This document shows positions 51,607 to 60,065 of a stretch of 64,000 nt of DNA, piece by piece. Location: NCBI RefSeq assembly GCF_015163075.1, contig NZ_JADDXU010000026.1:1-64000 (forward strand), read 5' to 3'. The notes under the pieces were generated by a model. The model did no database searches. It worked only from the letters and a program-made list of their open reading frames with translations, and was not told the DNA's origin. Source of the DNA: Streptomyces justiciae (GTDB taxonomy: Bacteria > Actinomycetota > Actinomycetes > Streptomycetales > Streptomycetaceae). The position numbers and the translations under genes were made by a program. Within the stretch, counting starts at the first letter, position 1. Each line of letters starts with the position of its first letter.

Positions 51607-53784
51607 TTACCACGCCTCCAGACGCAGGACGTGGTCTTCTCCGGCGACGAGGTCGAGCGGCCGGATGCCGGAGGAAGTCCTGAGTTCGACGCGGTGGGTG
51701 CGGGTGGGGCGCAGTACCGCGGTCGCTTGCTGTGGGGTCCAGGTGAGGTCGAGTGCGGCGCCGAACCGGGTGCGCACGCCGAGGAGTCGGCCCTTGGGGC
51801 ACCGGCCGGGCACCGCGGGCAGCAGCACCAGCCGGTCCGGCGTCGACTGCACGAGCATCTCGATGAGCACGGCCGGCAGGGTGTGGGCGGCGTCGGCGTT
51901 GTAGACGTCGCGGTTCGGGTAGTGGGCGCTCATCAGCGAGCTGTGGAAGAAGTCGCCCTTGAGGACCTGGCCGAGGGCGTGCGCGACCCGTTCGCCGTCC
52001 CGCAGGCGGGCCGCGATCAGGGCGTGGTGGAGATGGCCGTGGGCGGAGTCGTTCTCGGCGCCGCGCAGTTCGAGGGCGCGGTGGGCGGCGTCGGCGAGGT
52101 CAGGGGTGTCGTAGGGGTTGATCTCGTCGAGGGGCCAGACGCCGTAGAGGTGGCTGAGGTGGCGGTGGTCGTAGGTGTCCTCCAGGCCCGGCCAGGCCCA
52201 TTCGGCGAGGGCGCCGTCGTCGTTGATCCGGTGCGGCGGCAGACGGTCGGCGAGGGCGCGCAGGCGGTCCGCGTCGTCCGGGTGGTAGGCGGCGGCCGTG
52301 TACAGGGCGTGCCGGGCGGCCGAGAGGTCCATCGCCGCGTTGATCGCGCCCCAACTGGCGTTGGCCGGACGGTTCTCGGGCGAGTAGGAGGGGACGACGA
52401 CGAGGTGGCCGTCGGCGTCGGTGCGGGTGAGGAAGTCCTCGTAGAACAGGGCGACTTCGGCGAGCGCGGCGGCGGTGCGCGGGTCGCGGGTGCCGGTGGT
52501 CTCGTCGTGGTCGACGAGCGGCTTGAGCAGCCAGTCGGCGCCCGCCGTCCACAGGTGCAGCGGGTACTCGCGCTCGAAGTGGTACGTCAGCCCGGACTCG
52601 CCGTCGCTGTGCGGCGGGGCGACGATCCCGCGGGCGCCGAAGATCGCTCGGGCGTTGTCCCGCCAGTCGGCCAGCTGCCCCTGGATCAGGGCGGCGAGCG
52701 CCTCGGTGACCTCGGGGAGGGCGGCGGACGCGGCGGACGCGGTCTGGAGGTTGACGTTGGCGTCGTTGGTGAACGCGCCCGACCAGGCGGTGTCCCAGTC
52801 GCCGGTCCACAGGCCGGTGAGACGGGGCGGGAAGAGGCCGCTCGCGGAGAGCAGGTGGTAGCGGCCGGCGGCGAAGAGCCGCTCCATGAGGGCGGGGCTG
52901 TCGGGGTGCTCCAGCAACTCCGAGCCGGACAGGGCGCGTTCGGCGGGGTCGGCGTCCAGGTCGAGGGTGACGCGCTCGTAGGCGGTGCGGTGGAGAGGCG
53001 TGTGGCGGTCGAGGAGGGCGGTGTGGTCGAGGGGCAGGTCGCGCAGGGCGCGGGCCTCCTCCATCACGTCCAGCTCGCCGGTGTGCCGGACGACGCGGGT
53101 CAGCAGCAGCACCGACTCCGGGCCGGTGATCCGCAGGCCGGGCGGGGTGAGCGTGGCGGTGCCGCCGGTGACCTGCACGAGGGTGACGCCGGTGTAGGCG
53201 CGGTCGCTGCCGGGGTAGCGGGCGCGCAGGGTGAGTAGGGCGCCCTCGGGGGTGAGGACGGCACCCTGGCCGACGCCGAGGTCCTTGGGGGCGCCGGGCA
53301 GCCGGTGGTCCAGGGAGATGTCGAGGTCGCCGGCGGTGACGCGCTGGACGATGACGTCGTCGGCGCGGGAGACGAAGACCTCGCTGTCCCAGCCCTCGTA
53401 CCAGGTGCGGGTGACGCCGGTGGCGAAGTCGACGGACCGGTGGTAGCCGGGCGCTTCGCCGGTCGCTGTGCCGCGCAGCCGGATCTGGAAGGCCGGGTGG
53501 AAGGGCTGCACCCACTGCAGGTCCCGGCCGTCCGTGAAGCGTTCGGCGGCATCGAGTTCGCCGGCGAGCAACCGGTCCTGGAGGGCCGGGAGTTCGGCGG
53601 CCAGCTCCGGCGGGCGGGCGTGCTCGGACCCGTTGGGGCGGACCAGGGTGTGATGGGTGACGACGACCCGCTCGTCGTTCGGCTCGCCGAACACAAGGGT
53701 GCCGTGACGGCCGTTGCCGCTCAGGAAGCCGTCCTCCCAGCGGGCGGCCGGTCGGGGTTCCCAGGTGCCGTGCGCAAGGCTCAT
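51607..53784 (-). CDS. GH95 family glycosidase, probable alpha-L-fucosidase
   Basis: A 725-residue cytoplasmic protein. An N-terminal beta domain starts WEDGFLSGNGRHGTLVFG, the GH95 opening. The (alpha/alpha)6 barrel has GLWTGDWDTAW followed by NDANVNLQ, whose N343/N345 correspond to the two catalytic-site asparagines of GH95, and SYSPENRP (E470) at the acid region. The C-terminus ADAAHTLPAVLIEMLVQS is also typical. GH95 members are alpha-1,2-L-fucosidases or alpha-L-galactosidases; removal of terminal fucose from xyloglucan fits the context. 4-nt overlap (ATGA) with the GH42 gene. Confidence 0.87.
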   Translation of the reverse strand: MSLAHGTWEPRPAARWEDGFLSGNGRHGTLVFGEPNDERVVVTHHTLVRPNGSEHARPPELAAELPALQDRLLAGELDAAERFTDGRDLQWVQPFHPAFQIRLRGTATGEAPGYHRSVDFATGVTRTWYEGWDSEVFVSRADDVIVQRVTAGDLDISLDHRLPGAPKDLGVGQGAVLTPEGALLTLRARYPGSDRAYTGVTLVQVTGGTATLTPPGLRITGPESVLLLTRVVRHTGELDVMEEARALRDLPLDHTALLDRHTPLHRTAYERVTLDLDADPAERALSGSELLEHPDSPALMERLFAAGRYHLLSASGLFPPRLTGLWTGDWDTAWSGAFTNDANVNLQTASAASAALPEVTEALAALIQGQLADWRDNARAIFGARGIVAPPHSDGESGLTYHFEREYPLHLWTAGADWLLKPLVDHDETTGTRDPRTAAALAEVALFYEDFLTRTDADGHLVVVPSYSPENRPANASWGAINAAMDLSAARHALYTAAAYHPDDADRLRALADRLPPHRINDDGALAEWAWPGLEDTYDHRHLSHLYGVWPLDEINPYDTPDLADAAHRALELRGAENDSAHGHLHHALIAARLRDGERVAHALGQVLKGDFFHSSLMSAHYPNRDVYNADAAHTLPAVLIEMLVQSTPDRLVLLPAVPGRCPKGRLLGVRTRFGAALDLTWTPQQATAVLRPTRTHRVELRTSSGIRPLDLVAGEDHVLRLEAW

Positions 53785-55748
53785 GGCTTCAGCACCGCCA
53801 CTCCGTAGCGGTCGAGGGTGAGTTCGTCCGTGACGTTCATGCCGGTCAGCAGATCACGGAAGGCGCCCGGAACTCGAACGGCCACCGACTCGCGCCCGTG
53901 GTTGAGCACGAACAGCAGCTCACCCCGCCGTACGGCCTCGACCCCCGCCGGAAGCCCCTCCAGCACCGGCCGCACGCCCGCCTCGGCCGCGAACTCGGCG
54001 AGCATCGCGCGCAGTTGATCCGATTCGGGAAGGGTCGCGAGATAGCGGGCCCGGCCCTTGCGCAGCACGGCGGGCAGCCCGTCGAGTTCGCCGCCCTTGA
54101 AGGCGGCGGCCACGACCGCCTCCCCGTCCGTCTCGATCTCCTCCGACCACAGGGTGCCGCGGAACCCGTCGCACTCGACGGCCTCCCCCGCGTCCAGCGG
54201 CCACCACTCGTGCAGAGTGCGGATGCCGAACAGCTCCCGCAGGCGTACGTCCATGCCGCCGGGCCTGACCCGGTCGTCCTGGTCGGCGACGCCGGTCAGG
54301 AAGCCGGAGACGAGGGTGCCGCCCTGGCGGACGTAGGAGAGGAGGTTCTCGATCGCCGCGTCGGTGAGGGCGTACAGCTGCGGGACGACGACGAGCTTGT
54401 ACGCGCTCAGGTCGTGTTCGGGGTGGGCGAAGTCCGTGGCGAGGTGGGCCTCCCAGAGGGCCCGGTGCCAGGCGGTCAGGACCTGCGGATAGTCGACCTC
54501 GCCGGAGAGCCGGCCCTCGTGGGCGCCGGCCCACCAGGAGTGCCAGTCGTGCAGGATCGCGATGTCGTTCCCGGTATGACTCTCCGTCACCTCGGCGCCG
54601 ATCCGGCCGAGTTCCGCGCCGAGTCGCTTGACCTCCTGGTACGTGCGCCCCCGCTCCCCCGCGTGGCTGACCATTCCGGAGTGGAACTTCTCGGCGCCCT
54701 GCCGGGACTGCCGCCACTGGAAGTAGCAGACGGCGTCGGCGCCGCGGGCGACGGCCTGGAGCGACCAGAGCCGGTTGAGGCCGGCCGGCTTGGGATGGTT
54801 CACGCCCCGCCAGTTGACGGGCCCGGCCGCCTGCTCCATCAGCATCCAGGGGCCCCGGGCCTGCGAGCGGGTCATGTCCTGCACGAGCGCCGCCTGTTGG
54901 GCGCCGAGCGGGTCCCGCGGGTCGGGATAGAGGTCGACGGAGACGACGTCCTCCTCCTCGGCCCACCGCCAGGCGTCCTGCCCCGTCCACAGCGGCATGA
55001 AGTTGGTGGTGACCGGGAGGTGCGGGGTGTGCCGCCGCACGATGTCCCGTTCGGCGAGGAAGCACTCCAGGAGCATGTCGGAGGTGAACCGCTTGAAGTC
55101 GAGGACCTGGGTCGGGTTCTTCAGATAGTGGGCGTGGCGCGGGGTGTGCACCTCGGCCCAGTCGCCGTAGCCCTGGCTCCAGAAGGCGGTGCCCCAGGCG
55201 GAGTTGAGGGCGTCGAGCGTGCCGTACCGCCGCCGGAGCCAGTCCCGGAAGCGGGCGGCGGCCTCGTCGCCCCAGTCGAAGGTGCAGTACTCGTTGTTGA
55301 TGTGCCACATCGTGAGGGCGGGGTGGCCGCCGTAGCGGGCGGCGAGGTCCTCGGTGATGGCGGCGGCGTGGCGCCGGTAGACGGCGCTGGAGTGCGAGAA
55401 GTGCTGGCGGCCGCCCCACCACTCGGTGCGGCCGTCCTCATCGACGGGCAGGGTGTCGGGGTGCAGATGCCCCAGCCAGGGCGGCGGCGAGGCGGTCGGG
55501 GTGGCGAGGACGGCCCCGATGCCGTGCTCGTGCATGAGGTCCATGATCCGGTCGAGCCAGCCAAAGTCCCGTTCCCCGGGCCGGGGTTCGAGCCTGGCCC
55601 AGGAGAAGACGCCGAGTGTGACGGAGTTGACGCCGGCGTCCTTCATCAGCCGGACGTCCTCGTACCAGGTCTCCTCGGGCCACTGCTCGGGGTTGTAGTC
55701 ACCGCCGAAGAGGATGCGGCCCCGGGTGGCGTCGGCGAGGCCGGGCAT
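53781..55748 (-). CDS. GH42 beta-galactosidase
   Basis: A 655-residue enzyme. The GH42 opening GGDYNPEQWPEETWYEDVRLMK, acid/base E153 in MWHINNEY, nucleophile E305 in WMLMEQAAGPVNW, then a trimerisation-type and C-terminal beta domain. No signal peptide, so intracellular. It would release beta-galactose from the galactosyl-xylose side chains of xyloglucan oligomers. Its ATG overlaps the GH74 stop (TGATG) and its stop overlaps GH95, so the three are translationally coupled. Confidence 0.94.
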   Translation of the reverse strand: MPGLADATRGRILFGGDYNPEQWPEETWYEDVRLMKDAGVNSVTLGVFSWARLEPRPGERDFGWLDRIMDLMHEHGIGAVLATPTASPPPWLGHLHPDTLPVDEDGRTEWWGGRQHFSHSSAVYRRHAAAITEDLAARYGGHPALTMWHINNEYCTFDWGDEAAARFRDWLRRRYGTLDALNSAWGTAFWSQGYGDWAEVHTPRHAHYLKNPTQVLDFKRFTSDMLLECFLAERDIVRRHTPHLPVTTNFMPLWTGQDAWRWAEEEDVVSVDLYPDPRDPLGAQQAALVQDMTRSQARGPWMLMEQAAGPVNWRGVNHPKPAGLNRLWSLQAVARGADAVCYFQWRQSRQGAEKFHSGMVSHAGERGRTYQEVKRLGAELGRIGAEVTESHTGNDIAILHDWHSWWAGAHEGRLSGEVDYPQVLTAWHRALWEAHLATDFAHPEHDLSAYKLVVVPQLYALTDAAIENLLSYVRQGGTLVSGFLTGVADQDDRVRPGGMDVRLRELFGIRTLHEWWPLDAGEAVECDGFRGTLWSEEIETDGEAVVAAAFKGGELDGLPAVLRKGRARYLATLPESDQLRAMLAEFAAEAGVRPVLEGLPAGVEAVRRGELLFVLNHGRESVAVRVPGAFRDLLTGMNVTDELTLDRYGVAVLKP

Positions 55749-57955
55749 CAGGCGGGCTCCCCGTACTGGATACCGCGCCCGTTGGTGGCGAGGTACACGC
55801 GCCCGTGGACGCGGGGGTCACCGGCGATCGCCTCACCGGTCCAGCCCCACTGGTGCCGGTCGTCGTTGATCCGCACCCAGGACTTCGCCTCGTCGTCGGA
55901 GCGGTACACGGCGGTGATCGACTCGGTGGAGCCGACCATGTAGACGGCCGGGTAGTCGGCCCCCTCGGCGGCCTTGCCGAAGCCGAGGGCGTACGAGGCC
56001 CAGCAACTGGCGACCTTGGAGAAGCTGACACCTCCGTCAGTGGACCGGTACAGCCCGTTCCCCTTCAGGCTGAGCCAGAGGTCACCGGAGCGTCCGGGTG
56101 CCGCGACGAGCTCGAACTGGCTGTCACCGGACGGCAGCCCGCCCGCACGCGCGGTGAAGGTACGGCCACTGTCAGTGCTGGCGAGTAGCGTTCCTGTGTC
56201 GCTGTCGTATGCGTAGAAGAGCGTCGGGTCGGCCGGGTCGGCGACCGGCGTGGCGCCCTTCGGGAAGGAGGGGACCTCGGTCCAGGTGGCCCCGTTGTCG
56301 GTGGAGCGGTGGGCCGGGTATTTGGTGCCGTCCCAGTGCACGAAGACCCACAGCAGGGCGGTGCCGTCGGCGTTGACGGCGATCGGCCCCGGTGCGTCCT
56401 TGGCGAGGGAGGGCTGGGCCGCGAAGGGCGCCCAGGTCTGCCCGCCGTCGTTCGAGTACGCCCCGTTGCCGTGGTCGCCCCACCCGGTGCGCACGACGTA
56501 CGCCGGCTTCGCCGCGGCCTGCGCGAGTCCCGTCGCCGTCCCGAACACGGGGTTCGACGCCATGCCGCGCGAGGGGGACGCGGTGAGCTTCTCGTGGTAC
56601 ATCACGCCGATGTCCCCGGACCCGCTGAGCAGGTGCGCCTCCCCGACCGGGGGCGAGATCAGCAGCCGCGCGGAGGCCTCTTCGATCCCGCGGATCTGCG
56701 GGGCCCAGTTCTTCAGGTCCCGGGTGCCGTAGAGGGTGGCGCCGGTGCCGTAGACGACGTGCCGGGAGTCGTACGGGTCGAGCGCGAGCGCCTGGATCCA
56801 CCAGCCGAACTTGGGCGCGTCCGCGCCCCACTTGAGATAGGGGGTCTCGGACACGTCGAAGACAGCGGAGTCCTTGAGGGACGTCCAGGAGCGACCGCCG
56901 TCGGTGGACCGGAAGACGGTGTCGACGAGGGCCCACCGGTTGTTGGTGGACACGACGAGGGTGCCTGGCCGCCGGGCGTCGACGGCGACCCCGCCGTACC
57001 CGAAGGAGTCGGTGCCACCGTCGTCGGTCGTCCCGCCGGGCTTCACCGGCGTGACCTCACGCCACTTCCCGTTGGCGGTGCACAACGCGTGCACACTGCC
57101 GTCCGACTGCCCGTTGGGTCCGGGTGCGTTGGCGTACGTCAGATACAGCTCACGGGTGTGCTTGTCGTACGCGGCCCGGATCGGCACCTTGGCGGCGGCA
57201 CCGGAGGGCTGCCCAGGCACGGCCTCCCACGTGACCCCGTCGCCGGTGCGGTACAGGTTGGCGGCGGTCCCGTCGGAGTCGCCCCAGCCGGCGTAGAGGA
57301 CCCGCCCGGCGGCGACGAGCAGGGTGACGCCCTGCCCCGAGGCGCTCGGCGTGCCCGGGAATCCGCCGGCAGCGGCCCAAGTAGCGCCCCGGTCCGTGGA
57401 CTTGAGCAGCCCGTCATGTCTGGTCCCGAGCCAGAGGGTGTCACTGTCACGCGGGTCGACCAGCAGGCGCTCGCCGCACCCACGCCCGTCCTCATTGGCC
57501 CCGAGTTTGACGTCGAGATCGGTACGGGCCCAGGTGGCCCCCCGGTCGTCGGACCGCAGAACGGCCCCGTTGGAGGCCCAGGACTGCGCGTACGTACCGA
57601 GGGCGAGATAGACCCGGTTCGGATGAGCGGGGTCGACCGCCATCGCCTCGACCCCGAGCAGGTTCCAGTCGTCCCACCCGAGGTGATCAGTGAGCGCCGT
57701 CCACCGCGCGGCGGAGTCGTCCCACCGATAGGCGCCACCGATGTCGGTACGAGCGTAGGCGAGCCCCCGGACGGAGGGATGGAAGAGCACGCCGGTGACG
57801 AACCCGGTGCCGCCTTGGACGACGTTGCGCCAGCGGTAGGTGGGGGCGACGGAGGCGGCCAGGGCGCTCCCCTGGAGAGAGGGAACGGCGGTGAACGCAG
57901 CGGCAGCAGCGGCCCCGGCAAGAACAACACGACGACTGGGCCGTGATGCGCGCAT
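55748..57955 (-). CDS. Secreted GH74 xyloglucanase
   Basis: 735 residues. The N-terminus has a twin-arginine signal (PSRRVVLAGAA, cleavage near LAA at ~34). The rest is two seven-bladed propellers with repeated S-x-D-x-G-x-T-W blades. The GH74 signature ARTDIGGAYRW supplies one catalytic aspartate (D71). The second lies in the WIQALALDPYDSRH region (~405). GH74 enzymes are specific for xyloglucan, so this gene is the strongest indicator of the locus substrate. No CBM is attached. It follows the permease genes after a 128-bp gap carrying a dispersed repeat. Confidence 0.93.
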   Translation of the reverse strand: MRASRPSRRVVLAGAAAAAAFTAVPSLQGSALAASVAPTYRWRNVVQGGTGFVTGVLFHPSVRGLAYARTDIGGAYRWDDSAARWTALTDHLGWDDWNLLGVEAMAVDPAHPNRVYLALGTYAQSWASNGAVLRSDDRGATWARTDLDVKLGANEDGRGCGERLLVDPRDSDTLWLGTRHDGLLKSTDRGATWAAAGGFPGTPSASGQGVTLLVAAGRVLYAGWGDSDGTAANLYRTGDGVTWEAVPGQPSGAAAKVPIRAAYDKHTRELYLTYANAPGPNGQSDGSVHALCTANGKWREVTPVKPGGTTDDGGTDSFGYGGVAVDARRPGTLVVSTNNRWALVDTVFRSTDGGRSWTSLKDSAVFDVSETPYLKWGADAPKFGWWIQALALDPYDSRHVVYGTGATLYGTRDLKNWAPQIRGIEEASARLLISPPVGEAHLLSGSGDIGVMYHEKLTASPSRGMASNPVFGTATGLAQAAAKPAYVVRTGWGDHGNGAYSNDGGQTWAPFAAQPSLAKDAPGPIAVNADGTALLWVFVHWDGTKYPAHRSTDNGATWTEVPSFPKGATPVADPADPTLFYAYDSDTGTLLASTDSGRTFTARAGGLPSGDSQFELVAAPGRSGDLWLSLKGNGLYRSTDGGVSFSKVASCWASYALGFGKAAEGADYPAVYMVGSTESITAVYRSDDEAKSWVRINDDRHQWGWTGEAIAGDPRVHGRVYLATNGRGIQYGEPA

Positions 57956-58001
57956 GACACGTACCTCACAATTCTGAGACAGGGGAGGGAGACGTACCTA
58001 A

Positions 58002-58029
58002 AGGGGCGCGGGGAACTGCGCGACCAGCC
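58002..58029. repeat. Dispersed intergenic repeat, copy 4
   Basis: AGGGGCGCGGGGAACTGCGC followed by GACCAGCC, the reverse complement of the copy at 38,918-38,946. It sits between the permease and GH74 genes and may form RNA structure in the operon transcript. Confidence 0.75.
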
Positions 58030-58083
58030 ACAACAAACCCGCAGCCGCCAACGATCAGAAGCACCCCAGTGAGTAGGCGCCGT

Positions 58084-59007
58084 TCAACCCTTGACCGCGC
58101 CCGTCAACATGCCCTTCTTGAAATGCCGCTGCACGAAAGGCGAAAGCACAGCCACCGGCAGCAAAGCCATCACCATCACAGCCATCTGAACGGCCAGCCC
58201 CGACAACTGCCCCGTCTTGATCGCCTGCCCCAACCCCACCGGCGCCTCCTGCTTCTGCACCAGCTGGATCATGACGTTCTGCAACGGCATCATGTCCTGG
58301 TCGTTCAAGTACAGCGACGCGTTGAACCAGGCGCTCCAGTACCCCACCGCGTAGAACAGCGTGATCACGGCGATGACCGCCCGAGACAACGGCATCACGA
58401 TCTGCCAGAGAATCCGGAAATCCCCGGCCCCATCGATCCGCGCGCTGTCGGTCAGCTCCGACGAGATCCCCATGAAGAACCCGCGCAGCACCAGGATGTT
58501 GAAGACACTGATCGCACTCGGCAGGATCAGCGCGAGATAACTGTCCGTCAGCCCGAGGGTCTGCACCAGCAGATACGTCGGAATGAGCCCGGCGCTGAAG
58601 AACATCGTCGCCAGCAGGACCATCAGGATCCACCGGTGCCCGAGCGATCCCGACCGCGACAGCCCGTACGCGCACAGCACGGACACGGTCATCGAGAACG
58701 CGGTGCCCACGGCCGTGACGAGCACGCTGATGATCGCCGCCCGGGTGACCTGCCCACCGCTGAGCAGCTCCTGGTAGGCCACGAACGTGATGCCCTTCGG
58801 CACCATCACCAGCCCGCCGGCCTCGTCGATGGTCTTGCGGGACGAGAGGCTGGTGACGACGACGATCCACAGCGGAAAGAGAATCGCCAGGCACGCGATC
58901 CCGAGCACGAGCCCCTTGCTCGCCAGCCCCACCTTCGAGGGAGGCTCCTCCCACACCGGCCGAGGCGGCGCGGCGAACCGGCCGGGTTTGTCGATGACGA
59001 CGCTCAC
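58084..59007 (-). CDS. CUT1 ABC sugar permease (MalG-like)
   Basis: 307 residues from GTG 59007 with six membrane segments. The cytoplasmic EAA-type loop reads ELTDSARIDGAGDFRILWQIVMPLS, where ATPase contact is made. The C-terminus (QRHFKKGMLTGAVKG) is characteristic of the MalG/LplC partner. It overlaps the preceding permease by 4 nt (GTGA). It forms the channel for the imported oligosaccharide. The long frame around it that begins inside the binding-protein gene is an artefact. Confidence 0.94.
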   Translation of the reverse strand: MSVVIDKPGRFAAPPRPVWEEPPSKVGLASKGLVLGIACLAILFPLWIVVVTSLSSRKTIDEAGGLVMVPKGITFVAYQELLSGGQVTRAAIISVLVTAVGTAFSMTVSVLCAYGLSRSGSLGHRWILMVLLATMFFSAGLIPTYLLVQTLGLTDSYLALILPSAISVFNILVLRGFFMGISSELTDSARIDGAGDFRILWQIVMPLSRAVIAVITLFYAVGYWSAWFNASLYLNDQDMMPLQNVMIQLVQKQEAPVGLGQAIKTGQLSGLAVQMAVMVMALLPVAVLSPFVQRHFKKGMLTGAVKG

Positions 59008-60038
59008 TTCTTGTACACCCCCTGCTCGCCCATGAGATGGGCCACCTTGTTCGCGGCCAGGACGAGACCGATGCTGATGACGCCCTTGACGAGTCCGGCG
59101 GCGGCCGCGTAGCCGAAGTCCTGGTTGCGGACGCCGTTCCACCACACGAAGGTGTCGAGCACTTCCGCGGCGCCCGGTCCCACGGCGTCTCTCTGCAAGA
59201 GGATCTGCTCGAAGCCCACCGTCAACGCGTCGCCGACCCGCAGCACCAGCAGCAGCGCGATCACCGGCCGCAGCGCGGGCAGCGTGACGTGCCACATCCG
59301 GCGCCAGCGGTTGGCTCCGTCCATCGCGGCGGCCTCGTACAGGTCGGGGCTGACGGCGGCGAGCGCGGCGAGGAAGACGATGATCCCCCAGCCGGCGTCC
59401 TTCCAGACGGACTGCGCGGTGACCAGGAACTTGAAGGTGTTCGGGTCGGTCATGATGTCGAGGCCGTCGTAGCCGTGCTCGCGCAGCAGCTGGGAGAGCA
59501 GCCCCGCACCGCCGAGGAGTTGCTGGAAGACCGAGATCACCAGCACCCACGAGAAGAAGTGCGGCAGATAGAGAACGGCCTGGGCGACCGCCCGCACCCG
59601 GGGCCTGACCACGCTGTTGATGAGCAGCGCGAGCAGGATCGGGATGGGGAAGAACAGCAGGAGCTGGAGGAAGAAGAGCACCAGCGTGTTCTGGACCGCC
59701 GACCAGAAGGAGGAGTCCTCGAAGATCCGCTGGAAGTTCTCCAGCCCCACCCAGGGGCTGTGCAGCATGGACACGACGCCGTTGTCGCTGATGTAGGGGT
59801 CGTAGTCCTGGAAGGCCACCACGTTGCCGAGGATCGGCACGTAGTTGAAGAGCAGTACCAGGGCGACGGCCGGCAGCGTCATCAGGAGCAGGACGCGGTC
59901 GCGTCGGAACCTGTGCCGCAGACTCAGCTTTCCCGGACGTCGCTTCCGGCTGGAACCGGTGGCGCCGCCGGACGCCACCGGGGTCTTCGCCGTCGAGTCG
60001 GCCTCGGTCCTGCTCCGAGGCACCGTGCTGTGGGACAC
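59004..60038 (-). CDS. CUT1 ABC sugar permease (LplB/MalF-like)
   Basis: 344 residues from GTG 60038 (AGGAGAA upstream). A long basic N-terminal tail (~1-45) is followed by six membrane helices and the EAA loop EAAAMDGANRWRRMWHVTLP. The short form without MalF's extra domain fits the LplB group. 27 bp downstream of the binding-protein gene. Confidence 0.94.
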   Translation of the reverse strand: MSHSTVPRSRTEADSTAKTPVASGGATGSSRKRRPGKLSLRHRFRRDRVLLLMTLPAVALVLLFNYVPILGNVVAFQDYDPYISDNGVVSMLHSPWVGLENFQRIFEDSSFWSAVQNTLVLFFLQLLLFFPIPILLALLINSVVRPRVRAVAQAVLYLPHFFSWVLVISVFQQLLGGAGLLSQLLREHGYDGLDIMTDPNTFKFLVTAQSVWKDAGWGIIVFLAALAAVSPDLYEAAAMDGANRWRRMWHVTLPALRPVIALLLVLRVGDALTVGFEQILLQRDAVGPGAAEVLDTFVWWNGVRNQDFGYAAAAGLVKGVISIGLVLAANKVAHLMGEQGVYKK

Positions 60039-60065
60039 GGCCGTTCTCCTTGCCTCGGTACCGGG

